From Bemisia tabaci (lineage: Eukaryota > Arthropoda > Insecta > Hemiptera > Aleyrodidae): DNA of 64,000 nt. Numbering within the stretch: position 1 is the first letter of the stretch; the number at the start of each line of letters is the position of its first letter. The notes under the pieces are model-generated. The model saw nothing but the letters and a program-made list of their open reading frames with translations. It was not told where the DNA came from and did no database searches. Below are positions 45,843 through 57,773 of the stretch, piece by piece. The stretch covers positions 52,984,157 to 53,048,156 of the forward strand of contig NC_092797.1 in the NCBI RefSeq assembly GCF_918797505.1, in the 5' to 3' direction. A program made the position numbers and the translations under genes.

Positions 45843-46518
45843 ATTAACCGAGGCTACACAACGCTGCGTAAGGAAACTCGTATTTACAGCCATCCCTTAA
45901 CCTCCTAAGACTCGAGGATTTTAAATGTTTATAGTGCTTCAGTCCAGAGTCCATTTAACTTTTCTCATTTTCACTTTCCACACCGTCAAAGAGCGCAAAA
46001 AAATTAAGCTCCCTTTGGTAGCAAAAAGTAGAACATTGCAGCTCGCCTATGCGTCAGTGCATATTCCCAGTGCAGTTTTCTGGCGACCAAATTAGAACTT
46101 GAAATGAAAATTCGATTTGCCATCGGGTCTCTAACACTACAAACATGAATGATAGGACGTCTAGTCTTGGGGACTTAAAAGGTTATATAGCTCCTTTCTT
46201 CGGGCACAGTGGTCTTGAAGCAAAAAAAAAAAGAGACAAAAACGGTCTGCAGGGGGTGAGTCGTGGAGAATACGTGTGGATTTAAAATTGCGGAAAATCA
46301 AAATATTGGCTGATCCTAATTTCAAGGTACCGCAATTTGAAATTAGCATAATGAATGCAAGTTTCTTACTGATTTTGATCAGCTTTTTTATTCATTTTCC
46401 CTTGGAATCTATGTTGGTCGGTTCACGTTTTTATTCTTCGTTCGATTCATTTCGATCGAATTACATACCCTTTCGTTACATGCAGACTTCCTATCATACT
46501 CTTTTTCTTAACTGAACG

Positions 46519-46818
46519 ATTCGCCTTCCGCTGCGTCTGATGCAATTGTTGTTACGAATATGTTGTGCGTGCCGATTATTGCTCATTACATATCCGACTC
46601 TCTGAAGGCGTTTTTTGTGCACAAGTAGCGCAATCTGTCGAAGAACGAACGAAGTAGGAATTAATCGTTCGTTCAATCTCACTTCTGGTGTTCCCCGACA
46701 GGGTGCTCTACTTTCGCTCATTAAACGCCTTCGATGAGTCAAGTATGTAATGAACTGAGATCGGCACGCACAACATATTGGTAACAACAATTGCTGCGGA
46801 CGCAGCTGAAGGCGAATT
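46519..46818. repeat. Foldback of 300 bp, arms about 105 bp
   Basis: ATTCGCCTTCCGCTGCGTCT, CAATTGTTGTTACGAATATG, TTGTGCGTGCCGAT pair with ATCGGCACGCACAA, CATATTGGTAACAACAATTG, GCGGACGCAGCTGAAGGCGA. The inner ends CTGAAGGCGTTTTTT and TTAAACGCCTTC also pair. Confidence 0.8.
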
Positions 46819-46918
46819 AAAACAACCGTATGAAACACGTCCATTTTTCTTATTAATTAATATTGTTAGCAATAGAGAGTTGTAATTTATGCTATTATAT
46901 GGAAAATATTATGAAGAA

Positions 46919-47202
46919 AATATTTTCTCGAGAGACAACTATTCCCTCCGGAGTGATAACTATTCTCTCCGGAGAGTAATCTTTCCTGAGAAAATAGTTT
47001 TTCCTCCGGATAACATACTTTTCTCTCTCGAGGGAATAGTTTTCTCTCCCCAAGGAATAGTTTTTCCTCCCGAAAAAATAGTTTTCCCTTCCGAGAAAAT
47101 AGTTTTTCCTCCTGAGAAAATAGTTTCCCTTCCGAGAGAATAGTTTTCTCTTCCGACAGAATAGTTATCTCTCCCGAGAAAATAGTTTTCTCTCCCGAGA
47201 GA
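46919..47202. repeat. 21 bp minisatellite, about 13 units
   Basis: Imperfect tandem units of AATAGTTTTCTCTCCCGAGA type, period about 21. Because the period is a multiple of three, a plus-strand frame (46889-47143) stays open and reads as a heptad-like PPEKIVF repeat. I take this as a consequence of the period rather than a gene. Confidence 0.8.
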
Positions 47203-47820
47203 GGCCGGAGTCCCGGAGGGGCCTAGCCATCGGAATGATTGTTTTGCCGTTAGTTAGTCTACAGATATTTCTTTCCTCATTTCTTCATTGTACGATGGAA
47301 TCGTTCCATCCAATGTCCTCTCTATCTCTATTAATTTAAATAATCAGGCCGCAGGGTCCGAAAACCGAGCCAGGCCGCAGGATTCTCGCGGCGGGAGGTG
47401 CCCGGCGGCCGTAAAGTGTCGAGATTCAGGAGTTAATTATGATCGGATTTTCGGATGGCCATTTCGTAGCTTCTCCCCACGAAAGCGCCCCACTGAGTTT
47501 CTGGATGAGCCTTCGTGTCTATGCGACTCGGTGCATTCGAGGGCTCAAGGGGGATCCGAGTTAGGTTCTTACGTCGGAGGAGCCACGATTCGACGCGCTC
47601 GAATGGGTTCTGTGGCCCGACTAGCTCGACATTGTCTGCGCCTCCCCCCCATCCCCCCCCCCCCCCCCGAACGCGGGGTCTGAATATCTGAATCGTGCAA
47701 TTAGCGAGGCGAAAGCACGGAGCTGGAACTTTCGGGTTGCCGGATCTTCGGAAATTGCATTGAATTTTAGAGAATAAAATTTTATGATCAAATCGTCGAT
47801 TCCCGGACCAAAGAACATAA
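47203..47820. other. GC-rich stretch without recognised gene
   Basis: Overlapping frames on both strands (47288-47843) reflect GC content. A C run of about 25 (interrupted) lies at 47645-47669. No CNG or other family residues. Confidence 0.35.
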
Positions 47821-48079
47821 CGACGGTGTAAGTCGGCAATCACATATCTCGTTTGCGGCGTCTGAAAATCTCCGCCTCTATGTTATTTCTTCAAAGGAGA
47901 ACAAATTGATATCATTCTTTGAAGTTTTTGCAGGATTTTCTTCGCACAGAGAAGAAAAATCACGGCAGTTTTAATGAATTGCCGTTGAGTAGTTTTCCGT
48001 TTAAAAAATAAAGTATGACAGTGACAGGAAGTCTGCGACGTCGCAAACCGAGTTATGTGATTGCCGACTTACACCGTCG
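47821..48079. mobile_element. Palindromic MITE, 259 bp
   Basis: CGACGGTGTAAGTCGGCAAT, CACATATCTCGTTTGCGGCG and CGTCGCAAACCGAGTTATGT, GATTGCCGACTTACACCGTC are inverted ends. AATCACGGCAGTTTTAATGA and TTTAAAAAATAAAGTATG lie inside. Confidence 0.75.
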
Positions 48080-48123
48080 ACAATCATGATTCAATATTGC
48101 AACATCTCCGCTCTAAGGTTTCA

Positions 48124-48245
48124 CACGGCAAAAAATGTATGGTTGATTTAACGATTAAATTGTTAATAAATACGTCAGACACGTTTCAAGTAGTGTACAT
48201 TTTACAATGAGGGAAAGCTAGTTTAACCACAAGGGTGGTTGGTAG
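48124..48245. mobile_element. Family A MITE, left half only
   Basis: CACGGCAAAAAATGTATGGT, CAGACACGTTTCAAGTAGTG and AACCACAAGGGTGGTT, then the right half is missing. Confidence 0.65.
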
Positions 48246-48301
48246 ACGGATCTTTTTCTCCCAGTGAGTGTTAATTCTCCTTTTCTGACAGAATTTCCAC
48301 G

Positions 48302-48857
48302 AATGGACCACTAGACAAGGTACGAAGTTAAGCATTCTGATACATTTTTCCTCGATAACATTTTACGTAGAACACGATTTGCGCGCAACTAAAATTACTG
48401 GAATCAATTCCCAACTAAGGTATTAAATATATCTTGACGCGTGATTTCAAACATCCCGCTCATGAAAACACAATAGTCTACGTGAGTAAAATCGCACACT
48501 AAACTCCACCATGACAATCTCTGCGTGAAAAGAAAATTTGGCGGCCTCAATCTTGACGCTTTGGCTCAGCTACGGCAAATTGTTTACACTTTGAACGATA
48601 CAAGGTAGAAAAGAAACAATGCTCAATTGAGAAGCCTGCCAAAACTGTTGTGTGGCACGATTTGACTCGTGCAAAGAACTGCGTTTCTTGTGACCGGGAA
48701 ATTTAAAATTCCCGTAACCAAGTAAATAAAAGCATTAATATCTTAGTTAAAAGTTGATTTCAGTAATTTCCCATGGAAGAACCGTGCTCAAAGTGGATTT
48801 CTAATTAAGAAACATGTATCAGAATGCTTAAAATCGTACCTCGTCTAGTGGTCCATT
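48302..48857. mobile_element. 556 bp foldback element, complete
   Basis: AATGGACCACTAGACAAGGT at the left and CCTCGTCTAGTGGTCCATT at the right; the subterminal GAATTAAGCATTCTGATACA-type sequence is also inverted. The middle contains CAATCTTGACGCTTTGGCTC and paired CGCTCATGAAAACACAATAG and TTCTTGTGACCGGG. Two more complete copies are at 53718 and 59804, and a split one at 32405-34198. No transposase. Confidence 0.85.
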
Positions 48858-49266
48858 CTGGAGACTTTGGAACTTTTGAAACCGTGAAAAACGGAAAACC
48901 TGGCAAGGGGAGGGCATCCACATTCCGGAACTGCGGCGAACAAAGGAACACTTGGAGCGCGGAACGGTGAACAGGTAAGCTCGTAATTTCGAGGATCGCC
49001 CATTATTCACCGGTCGAACCCGTCACGGGGCAGACAGACGACCGAACCCCCCCCCCCCCCCCCCACTACGACTATGGTAACCCCGATGTCCCCCCCCCCG
49101 TCCACAGTAACATAGGAAGCGTGACAATAAAATATTTTGATAGTGCTTCTCATCCCTGCCCATCGAACCGCGAGCGAACGTGTCCCTTTGATGATCGCTC
49201 AGTTCAAATGGACGCCGTTCTGCGCGTCGATGCCATATGAGTTGATTTTACGCCAGGGACACACAA

Positions 49267-49495
49267 CAGTGCTAACGAAAAACGCCGTAAGAGCATTCGG
49301 ATGTAGCCAAATTTCCTCAGGTAAAATATTTATTTCCGGGAGAAGAGGTCAACATTTTTCCTCGAAATGTTAATGATGGTATTATGCTAAAATTCTTAGA
49401 AAACTGGGAAAAAGTATTCAGAGGTATTCCTGAAAATTGTATATTTTAAAAGAAATTTGGCAACGTATGTAGGCTCATACGACGTTCTCAAAAAA
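49267..49495. mobile_element. Family C MITE, decayed
   Basis: AGTGCTAACGAAAAACGCCG, GTAGCCAAATTTCC at the left and TTTGGCAACGTATGTAGGCT, CATACGACGTTCT at the right. Terminal CTGCC/GGCAG are lost. Confidence 0.55.
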
Positions 49496-50459
49496 GAAAA
49501 GTCATATACTAAACATGAGAAGACCCTGCATGGTTTCCTATGATCGACTAACATTAACGGACGAATATAATAGCTGCAGAATGGAGCAAGTTAATGCAAC
49601 GAGCTAAAAACGCCTTCAAATGAAGTTGATACTGTGGCATACACCGGAGTTCGAATAGTTGCATCCCACGCATAGACCGATGTTAGACACAACGCTCCGT
49701 AAAGAACGTCGTATTCATATTCGATCCTGAAACAGTGCCTTGCCATAGACAGAAGAGAATAAATGCGGAACCACAATGCGAAGCACAATCTGCGCCGTTC
49801 TTAAAAAGAAAAAAAAGATCTTACAGTTGTTTGAAGACAACAAGTGACTATTTTTCAACTTAAATCATTTTTTGTTTTTTCATCAGATCTTTTTTTTTTT
49901 TAAAAAAAAATAGTGTTTAATCTAAGAAATAAATCAAAATTTGGTACATGTTTTTCCGAAGTTTTTCTTTTGCACGATGAGGGTGAAATTTAAATGGTTA
50001 TTTCATATTAAAAGTTTTTAAGAAAACACAAAATAAGTAATAAAAAAAGTTACTGCAGTGCAAATATAAAGAGCCTTGTTTCAACGTCGCATCTCCAACT
50101 CAGCAATTTCCAGCGATAGCGCTGCCTTATTTAATTTGATTCTCCACCTTGAAACTGAAGTGAGTGCGTAAAAATTCAACTATCGGTTATAACGACTATC
50201 GGCTATAACAACCGAATTAGGCCGGTCCCCGCAAGGTCGTTACATGCGATATCCACTGTAATTTTTTTCCGTGAAGTGCGTTACGTAATACTCGAACGAC
50301 CCCTTAGACGGTTTACGTAATACTAATTCGGTCTCATACGGAAATACTCTTCGGAGGTGCTCCGGTCCCGTTGGGGTTGGGAGAGGGGCTATAAATAGGC
50401 GCTTGACTGGTTGCGACGTGGAATTTAAGTGGAAAACGGGGCCGGGCGGGATTCGGAAT
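49496..50459. other. Non-coding stretch with one dispersed module
   Basis: The module is at 49609-49671. C runs of about 18 and 10 lie just upstream, at about 49047 and 49090. Otherwise nothing recognised. Confidence 0.35.
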
Positions 50460-50624
50460 CGGTGGCGTGGCGTGAATTGCGATATATCGATTGCTATGCC
50501 GTTTAAATCTATGGTAAAGAATCGATTATTAAGGTGTTCGCAGCGGACACCCTGTTTATCGATCCTTTTCCATAGGTTTAAATGGCATAGCAATCGATAA
50601 ATCGCAATTCACACCACGCCACCG
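50460..50624. mobile_element. Family E palindromic element, best copy (165 bp)
   Basis: CGGTGGCGTGGCGTGAATTG and CAATTCACACCACGCCACCG ends. The stem continues through TTGCGATATATCGATTGCTA to a GGTGTTCGCAGCGGACACC centre. Confidence 0.88.
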
Positions 50625-50827
50625 TTCGGAGGGCGGCGCGGCGACGTCAATCGGGGCGCGTCGCATAGGCGTAATTTGTCGCGACGTTCCGCATCTGGGC
50701 GGGCTCCGGCCAAACGTCCTATCCGCGCTGCCATTAGCATTGGAGTTGAGTCGTTTTGCCCCGGGGGCGAGGCGGGAGTATTGATCTGAGCCGCGGGTCT
50801 GATGCATATCTCCAGGAGATAATGCCC

Positions 50828-51193
50828 GATTCGGATCCGGATCCAAGGCGACGTCAAACGGGGCGCTCCCGTCCTCGGGGAAAAACCACGTATGAGCCTC
50901 CCAACGTTGCCGAATTTCCTTCGATACATCACGAATTTCCAGGAAAAATTGTAATTTTTGTTCTTTCGAATTTTCAGAGTTTCTTATTCGGGATCTCGGA
51001 ATTTGGAATACATTCGGATCCCAATCCAAGAATACGTCAAACGGAGCGCTCCCGCCCTCAGATAAAAACCACGTATGAGCCTCCCAACGTTGCCGAATTT
51101 CCTTCGATACATCACGAATTTCCAGGAAAAATTGTATTTGTTGTTCTTTCAAATTTTCATAGATTCTTATTCGGGATTTCACCTAATGTGTGT
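50828..51193. repeat. Two-copy tandem duplication, 183 bp period
   Basis: ACGTCAAACGGGGCGCTCCC at 50851 and ACGTCAAACGGAGCGCTCCC at 51034; CCACGTATGAGCCTCCCAAC and GATACATCACGAATTTCCAG repeat exactly. Units of 183 bp keep frame with each other, so both strands carry long chance frames here (50556-51182, 50756-51250). Confidence 0.88.
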
Positions 51194-51467
51194 GAAAATT
51201 TCAACACGAAACAAAATGAAATTGGTGATTTAACAATTTTGTATATATAGTTTAAGAAGTGTCCGACATGTTTCGATATAGATATTACAATTTTAAAAAA
51301 AAAATGATATTTTTACCACCCCCGTAATTAAATTAGCTTTCAACTATTGTAAAATGTTCTGTTGAAACATGTCGGACACTTTTTGAACGAAAAAATTTTT
51401 AATCGGCAATTTCATTTTGTTCCGTGTTGGAATTTTCACATACATTAGATGGAATCCCGAATGAATC
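51164..51467. mobile_element. Palindrome with a family A MITE at its centre
   Basis: The outer arms TTCTTATTCGGGATTTC, CTAATGTGTGTGAAAATTTC and GAATTTTCACATACATTAG, GAATCCCGAATGAAT enclose a family A element at 51205-51426 (CACGAAACAAAATGAAATTG to CATTTTGTTCCGTG). The left arm overlaps the end of the 183 bp duplication. Confidence 0.78.
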
Positions 51468-51985
51468 CTTGAAAATTTGGGGGAAAATACGCACAAATTT
51501 TCCTGGATATTGGTGTTTTATGAGAAGAAAGGCAAGGTCCAAGAAGAAATATTGCTAAATTTCGACAATGATTAGCGTTTCATCGGGGGTGATTTGGCAA
51601 CATCCTTGGGCTCATAGGGGGTTTTTCCTTAGAGCCACCTACGTGGTGGCCGTAATTTATGCGCGCTGCACTTGTTGTTATTTACGACGTGCCTCGTCTC
51701 CGCTCGGCGCTGCGGTGTCCGTGTCGGTGGGTGGCCGCACTGCCCGCGGTCAACGTCATCAACGTGGGACCGACGTATTGCTTCCGCTCGGCGCCGTCAG
51801 CGCTCTACGTCAACGTTCGACGTCTGAGCCACCGTCCACAAGCACCGTCACAGACTGGATCAGTAGACAACCTACGAATTTAAGCGTACTCATGTATATT
51901 TCGAAACCAAATTTCACGTAGAACACGATTCCTGCAACGGCGGAATGGAAAATTTCCTATGAATCATGAGGGTAACGGAGCAATG
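51468..51985. other. Repeat fragments and GC-rich spacer
   Basis: 51470-51640 is a partial family C (CAACATCCTTGGGCTCATAG, GTTTTTCCTTAGAGCCA). 51855-51940 is a left fragment of the 556 bp-type element (AGTAGACAACCTACGAATTT). The GC-rich 51640-51850 has no recognisable gene. Confidence 0.45.
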
Positions 51986-52758
51986 AGCCACAGATCCTGG
52001 CGCCACGCTCGGAGCTCGGCTAAAATTCGGGCTCAACACCACGGAGTGTGCGGCGCCACACTCCTGCTAAATCCTCAAAATTCCCTTATGAATAAAACCG
52101 CTTAAATGCTGGTGCAATCTGCCACAAAGTTCCGCTTACAGTTGACATTCTGCTCATCTTTGACTTTCGTAAAAAACTGCCCAACCAAATTTGATTCACT
52201 TTCGAGCCACACACCAGCGCAAGCAAAAATTCCGGGCCCAGCGCCACAGGGCCGAGCGCCACAACTCACGATTGCATATCGCCTGGATTACGGGCGCGCA
52301 TCGGGTAGCGAGGCCCACGTCGCGTCGCATCGGACCTGACCCTACCCAACCTAACCTAACCTTCGGTGGATCCAGCCCCGTGGCGATGGGCCCGGATTTT
52401 TTCACGCGCTACTGTGCAACGCGGGCCTCGCTACCCGATGCGCGCCCGTAATCCAGGCGATATGCAATCGTGAGTTGTGGCGCTCGGCCCTGTGGCGCTG
52501 GGCCCGGAATTTTTTCTTGCGCTGGTGTGTGGCGGCACGCTCGAAAGTGGATCAAAGTTGGTTGGGCAGTTTTTTACGAAAGTCAAAGATGAGCGGAAAG
52601 TCAACTGTAAGCTGAACTTTGTGGCAGATTGCACCAGCACTTAAGCGGTTTTAATCATATGGGAAATTTGAGGATTTTGCAGGAGTGTGGCACCACACTC
52701 CGTGGTGTTGAGCCCGAATTTTAGCCGAGATCCGAGCGTGGCGCAAGGATCCGTGGCT
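51986..52758. mobile_element. Foldback element, 773 bp, arms about 335 bp
   Basis: AGCCACAGATCCTGGCGCCA, GGGCTCAACACCACGGAGTG at the left and CACTCCGTGGTGTTGAGCCC, AAGGATCCGTGGCT at the right. The arms meet around AGGCCCACG (52319) and CGGGCCTCG (52422). The 100 bp spacer contains CCAACCTAACCTAACC, two units of the insect telomere-type CCTAA. Confidence 0.9.
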
Positions 52759-53496
52759 AAATGCACCGTAGCCATCATGAGTACCTTCCTTTTTCTGAAA
52801 ATATAAGCCAAATTATCTTGAAGAAACGCAAACATAAGAGTATTAGATCGATTCACCGGTTTGTGTATCGATTTCCGGGTTTGTCAATCGATTCTCGGTT
52901 GTCGGTCGGTTTACGCTTTGGTTTTCCGATCGATCCATGACGATCGAATCGACACCGTTTCTGTAATGATTTATCGATCCATTCACGATTTCATTTTCTT
53001 TCTATCGAATCCATACCCTCCATTAAAGAACTGATTCTATAGACCTGCTTGGGAGGGAAAATATTCGACCCTGTCACATGATGAGCGTGCCAGAATTGAT
53101 TCGATCTTTTAAAAAAATCTAAGTTCGGTTCGCCATCGTGTCATAGTAGATCTTGCATTTCCTTCATGCGGTACTTACTTACAATAGAATACCTTTAAAT
53201 GAAAACTAATCGGGTTGATACACGAGTTAATGTTGCGCCTTATCATCACATTGTGTTGGAGTTCATAATTTTTTACCGATTGAGCACAGGTGAGAATTTC
53301 ATGAGCCGCCGCCAGCGACGCAGTATTGTCCAAAACTCGAAAATAGGAAGAAATAAGTCGGATAATGACTGAAAGATCACGAAAGTTTCGTTGCTTCTGA
53401 TTTTTGAGTCGCTAATTTCGAATTTGATGCCAAATTACCAAGATTTTAACACCCTGACCTATTAATTCTGGGCAAGTTTATGGCACGCTGCGGCAC
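52759..53496. other. Non-coding stretch without recognised feature
   Basis: Locally rich in TCGATTC/ATCGATC words at 52850-53010. No exon or element end. Confidence 0.35.
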
Positions 53497-53633
53497 GGCC
53501 GGCGTGCTGCCAGCTCGAAACGCGCCCTAGCGCCTACAAACCTAAGAGGATACTTCAAGCATTGCGCAATGCGTAAAGTAGCCCCTTAGGTTTGTAGGCG
53601 TCGGTGCGCGTTTTGCGCTTGCAGCACGCCGCG
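53497..53633. repeat. Palindrome, about 137 bp
   Basis: GCCGGCGTGCTGC and GCAGCACGCCGCGGC; GCGCCTACAAACCTAAG and CTTAGGTTTGTAGGCG; centre ATTGCGCAATG. Confidence 0.75.
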
Positions 53634-53717
53634 GCTCTCCCGGCGGGCGGGTGGTGAAAGATTTCTTGCGGAGAGAACTCCCTGGCAGAGAAACTCGTAT
53701 ATTGTGTAAATGTTTTA

Positions 53718-54272
53718 AATGGACCACTAGACAAGGTACGAATTTCAGCATTCTGATACATGTTTCTAAACCAAAATTTTACGTAAAACACGATTCTTAC
53801 AACGAAAATTACCGAAATCAATACCTTACGAAGATATTTAATGATTCTTAATGCGTGAATTCAAACCACCCGCTCATGAAAACTCAATGCTCTACGTGAT
53901 TCACATCGCGCGCTATGCGTTTATCATGATAGTCTCTGCGATATAAAGATGTGGCAACCTCAATCTTGACGCTTTGGCTCAGCTGTAGCAAATTGCTTAT
54001 AGTTTGAACAACACATGGTGGGAAATGAACATTGCTCGATTGAGAAGATCGCTGAAACCGTTGTAGTGTGCGATTTGACTCACGTAGAGCTTTGAGTTTC
54101 TTGTGAGCGGGCAGTTCAAATTCCTCGTAACCAATGTGTAATAAAAACGTTCATATCTTCGTTAAAAGTTGGTTTCAGTAATTTTCGTTGTAAGAATCGT
54201 GTTTTACGTAAAATTCTGGTTAAGAAACATGTATCAGATTGCTTAAATTCGTACCTTGTCTAGTGGTCCATT
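53718..54272. mobile_element. 556 bp foldback element, complete
   Basis: AATGGACCACTAGACAAGGT to CCTTGTCTAGTGGTCCATT, 555 bp, collinear with 48302-48857 and 59804-60357 throughout. Confidence 0.88.
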
Positions 54273-54462
54273 GGGAGTAAAGATAACATTTGTTTGGATG
54301 GTCAGTTTATATTTGCGAGGTAAAAAGATTTGGACAATCTTAGCGACATTGGAATGCTCTTGGTTCCTTTTTGCAAAGCGTAATCCAGTTATTTAGCCTC
54401 CTCAATCGATGTAACTCTCATGGCATGATAAGAACTTAAAATTTGAGGAGTGACACTGAATA

Positions 54463-55287
54463 CGACCCTTAGTCTATGACATCCACCCGTTTCAACGAAT
54501 AAGATTGCTCCACTTTCCCGTCTTCCTCTTTGTCTATAGCTTTGTGTATCATTTTCAATAATGAGTCACCCTTAGTCTATGACATCCACCCGTTTCAACG
54601 AATAAGATCGCTCCACTTTCCCGTCTTCTTCTTTGTCTATAGCTTTGTGTATCATTTTCAATAATGAGTCACCCTTAGTCTATGACATCCACCCGTTTCA
54701 ACGAATAAGATTGCTCCACTTTCCCGTCTTCTTCTTTGTCTATAGCTTTGTGTATCATTTTCAATAATGAGTCACCCTTAGTCTATGACATCCACCCGTT
54801 TCAACGAATAAGATCGCTCCACTTTCCCGTCTTCCTTCTTTGTCTATAGCTTTCTGTATCATTTTCAATAATGAGTCACCCTTAGTCTATGACATCCACC
54901 CGTTTCAACGAATAAGATTGCTCCACTTTCCCGTCTTCTTCTTTGTCTATAGCTTTCTGTATCATTTTCAATAATAAGTCACCCTTAGTCTATGACATCC
55001 ACCCGTTTCAACGAATAAGATTGCTCCACTTTCCCGTCTTCTTCTTTGTCTATAGCTTTGTGTATCATTTTCAATAATGAGTCACCCTTAGTCTATGACA
55101 TCCACCCGTTTCAACGAATAAGATTGCTCCTCTTTCCCGTCTTCTTCTTTGTCTATAGCTTTGTGTATCATTTTCAATAATGAGTCACCCTTAGTCTATG
55201 ACATCCACCCGTTTCAACGAATAAGATTGCTCCACTTTCCCGTCTTCCTCTTTGTCTATAGCTTTGTGTATCATTTTCAATGATGAG
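54463..55287. repeat. Satellite array, eight units of 103 bp
   Basis: Unit starts (CCCTTAGTCTATGACATCC) at 54466, 54569, 54672, 54775, 54879, 54982, 55085 and 55188; spacing is 103 except one 104. Units differ at very few bases (AAGATTGC/AAGATCGC, TTTGTGTA/TTTCTGTA, TCTTCCTC/TCTTCTTC). The unit matches the right half of family S (CCACCCGTTTCAAC, GATCGCTCCA, TTTTTTGTCTAT, TCAATAAT). Confidence 0.95.
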
Positions 55288-56869
55288 TCGGCTAGTTTCG
55301 AATTTTCTTCGGAATCGGGGGATCCAGAACAAATTCCTTATCCGGAATCTTTCCGTGGCTTTCTGTCTTCGCGTTCAAGGACGAAGGGCGTGCGAGAAAG
55401 ACTGAAAGCTAGGAAGAAGCGAAGACTCCCACGAGACAGTGTCTTGCGTTCATTTGTATGCTAGTCTATGAGTTGGATTTGCAGGACTTATTTATAATCT
55501 GAGGTTTAAAATCGCCCCGCTTCATGAATTTCTAGTCGAGCGCTGCAGCGCCGGCTCATTTTGATCTCCAAATAGCACCGTTGTCAAGTTGACGTTGATC
55601 ACGAGGAATCAACCCGGGAATTCGATAGATTAATTTTGTTAGGAAATTGCACATCCCGAAGACTACTTTTTAGAGTTCATTACGAAAATCTCGAATTTCC
55701 GTACCTTTTTCGTACTTCCGTGTTGACCTTCCAAAATCCGTGCTTTTTCCGTCCAGGAGACATCCTGCTTTTTAATATTGACTGAGACGACTTAGGGTGT
55801 GAACACGCCTTATTAAAGTCTTTATTTTTAAAAATAAAACCAACAAAATACGACTATGACCAGAGCAAGTGACCTCATGAAAATTAATAAATTAAATACA
55901 TCGGGAGATATTTAGGCACACCAATGAACCAGTATAAAATGTATCTCTCTTAGTCTTCCATTTTTACACGCTTGCGATACACGAGGAAACATGCCAAGCT
56001 ACTCCTCATATCGCCTTCGATAAATTGCGTAGGCAAGTTCACGACCAAAATGCTCGAATAGTTGCATTTTCCATCTAGCCGTTTTCCACTTTCAATTCAA
56101 CACATTCACATGTGCATCATTGGCTGGTTCGTTTCAAACTTTTTGGCACGGTTTGAATGATTTAAGAGTTAAGATTCTACTATAAAAATTGGAATTTATG
56201 ACAAGTTCAAGCGACTCCCATGAAAAGTATTGAATTTTTAACTATTATTTCATATTGCTTGTATAATCCTTCGCAGCTTGCTAGAGTGATATCCTTTACA
56301 CGTGGCAACTGTTCGCCGCTTTGAAATAGTATGATGACGAATGCAAATATACCCTCGTAAATCACTCAAATACGGAATAAAAAATCACTCCCAGCCTCCT
56401 ACATTCTCAGCCTGCATTTTCAATGAAGAATCCCAACGTCTGACCTGAATTTTCCCTAGTTAATAGAAATTAACTCGATATTTGGATTATCCTAAAATCA
56501 ATTTTGGATTTTTTTGATGATTTAACAATTTTTTAGGGATTTGGATAAGAGGATACAAAATCACAAATGAGCAGATAATATAGATCGCTGATAACTGCGA
56601 AACAAAATTGCAATGAAAAAATGTCGGAAATGAAGTTGCAAACCTTACAGTGGACCTTAATTTCAGCAAGATGAGAAAAACGACAGTTCAATCAAAAATC
56701 GTTAGTTTTTCGACGGTATCTCTTAATGATGAGTTAGACTCACTTGTTGTTTCAATAAAATAACGTATAGCTCCAATTTCATTTGTGAAAATGGAATTTC
56801 TTCGTCACAACGAAATTTGTCTGGTTGTCACAACTTTATTCTAATGTTTAAATATTAAGCTTTGAAAAC
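55288..56869. other. Non-coding stretch without recognised gene
   Basis: One copy of the dispersed module at about 56011-56071 (TCGCCTTCGATAAATTGC to GCTCGAATAGTTGCATTTT). The rest is AT-rich with no element boundary. Confidence 0.4.
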
Positions 56870-57110
56870 GGAACTTAAAGTGGAGCAAATCAATGGGAGA
56901 GGTTGCAATGATGTGGAAACATTAAAAGCTTATATATTTGTGAATACGAACCGTAGAAGTTTGAATATAGTCTCTTTGACATTCGCGTAAAATTTATTTT
57001 AAAAAAAAAACCTTTAAATTTTGAATGTGACGAAATGAACATCATCATTTAAAGTTTAGTCACAAATTTCATGTCCGACATTTCTCAATGACGAATTACA
57101 TTGCGAGTTG
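56870..57110. mobile_element. Family G MITE, decayed copy
   Basis: GTGGAGCAAATCAATGGGAG, AAACATTAAAAGCTTATA and TTTCATGTCCGACATTTCTC, AATGACGAATTACATTG keep the family order with many changes. Confidence 0.55.
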
Positions 57111-57631
57111 TATTGTATAAAATTTCGAGCAGTGTGAAACATCGTTTAAGTGGCATGAATCAGACAAAAAATAAAGTCAAACTCTGAGTCTACAAATCTC
57201 CTCTCTTTCCGCGGAGTGAGAGCTCAATGAGATTCCTGTTCCGAGTTTTGAAAGCAGTGTAGGAAAGCAAAAAGAATTAAGCTAACAGTCCTGTCACGGG
57301 CGTTTACCGAGGGAATGTAAAAAGAGATTTTCCTATCCCTCCTCCGACTTGAGGGGCATATCAAATGTTTTCAACTGAGGAGGTGAAAAGGTGCTTTAGC
57401 GGTGGTCTTTGAAGGGCGGAGAAACGATATCCTTGATTGATCAAAGAACCGGACATTTTGCTCCCTGCCTCTTACTTTACCTCGACCTGCGAGGGGAAAA
57501 ATTATATTTCTCACACTGATCTAATTTTTCGGCCCTAAAAAGGAACACAGAGAGTGCTCCTTCCGCTTAAATCTTTTCAAAGTCAGTTGAGGGTGCTAAA
57601 TTGCTAAGGTGCTATCATTCCATTGGAGGAC

Positions 57632-57773
57632 CCAGCAAATTGGCAACATTGTCTTTTCTCTATTTAAACCTGTAGGAATGTATCAATTCTTGGATGGGTC
57701 AAGTACACCAACAAGAATCGATTATTTAGCATAGGTTTAAATGGAGGAAATCCAGTGTTGCCAAATTGCTGGA
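57632..57773. repeat. Palindromic element, 142 bp
   Basis: CCAGCAAATTGGCAACATTG and CAGTGTTGCCAAATTGCTGG ends; the inner TATTTAAACCTGTAGG and GCATAGGTTTAAATGG pair. Confidence 0.8.

Noticed and set aside
50556..51250. Long open frames on both strands (208 and 164 codons)
   Set aside because: They arise from a 183 bp (61-codon) tandem duplication that keeps frame, so one chance frame is doubled; internal peptide repetition confirms this.
54463..55287. CRISPR-like regular array
   Set aside because: Units are continuous 103 bp repeats without unique spacers, in a eukaryotic intron-rich context; it is a satellite.
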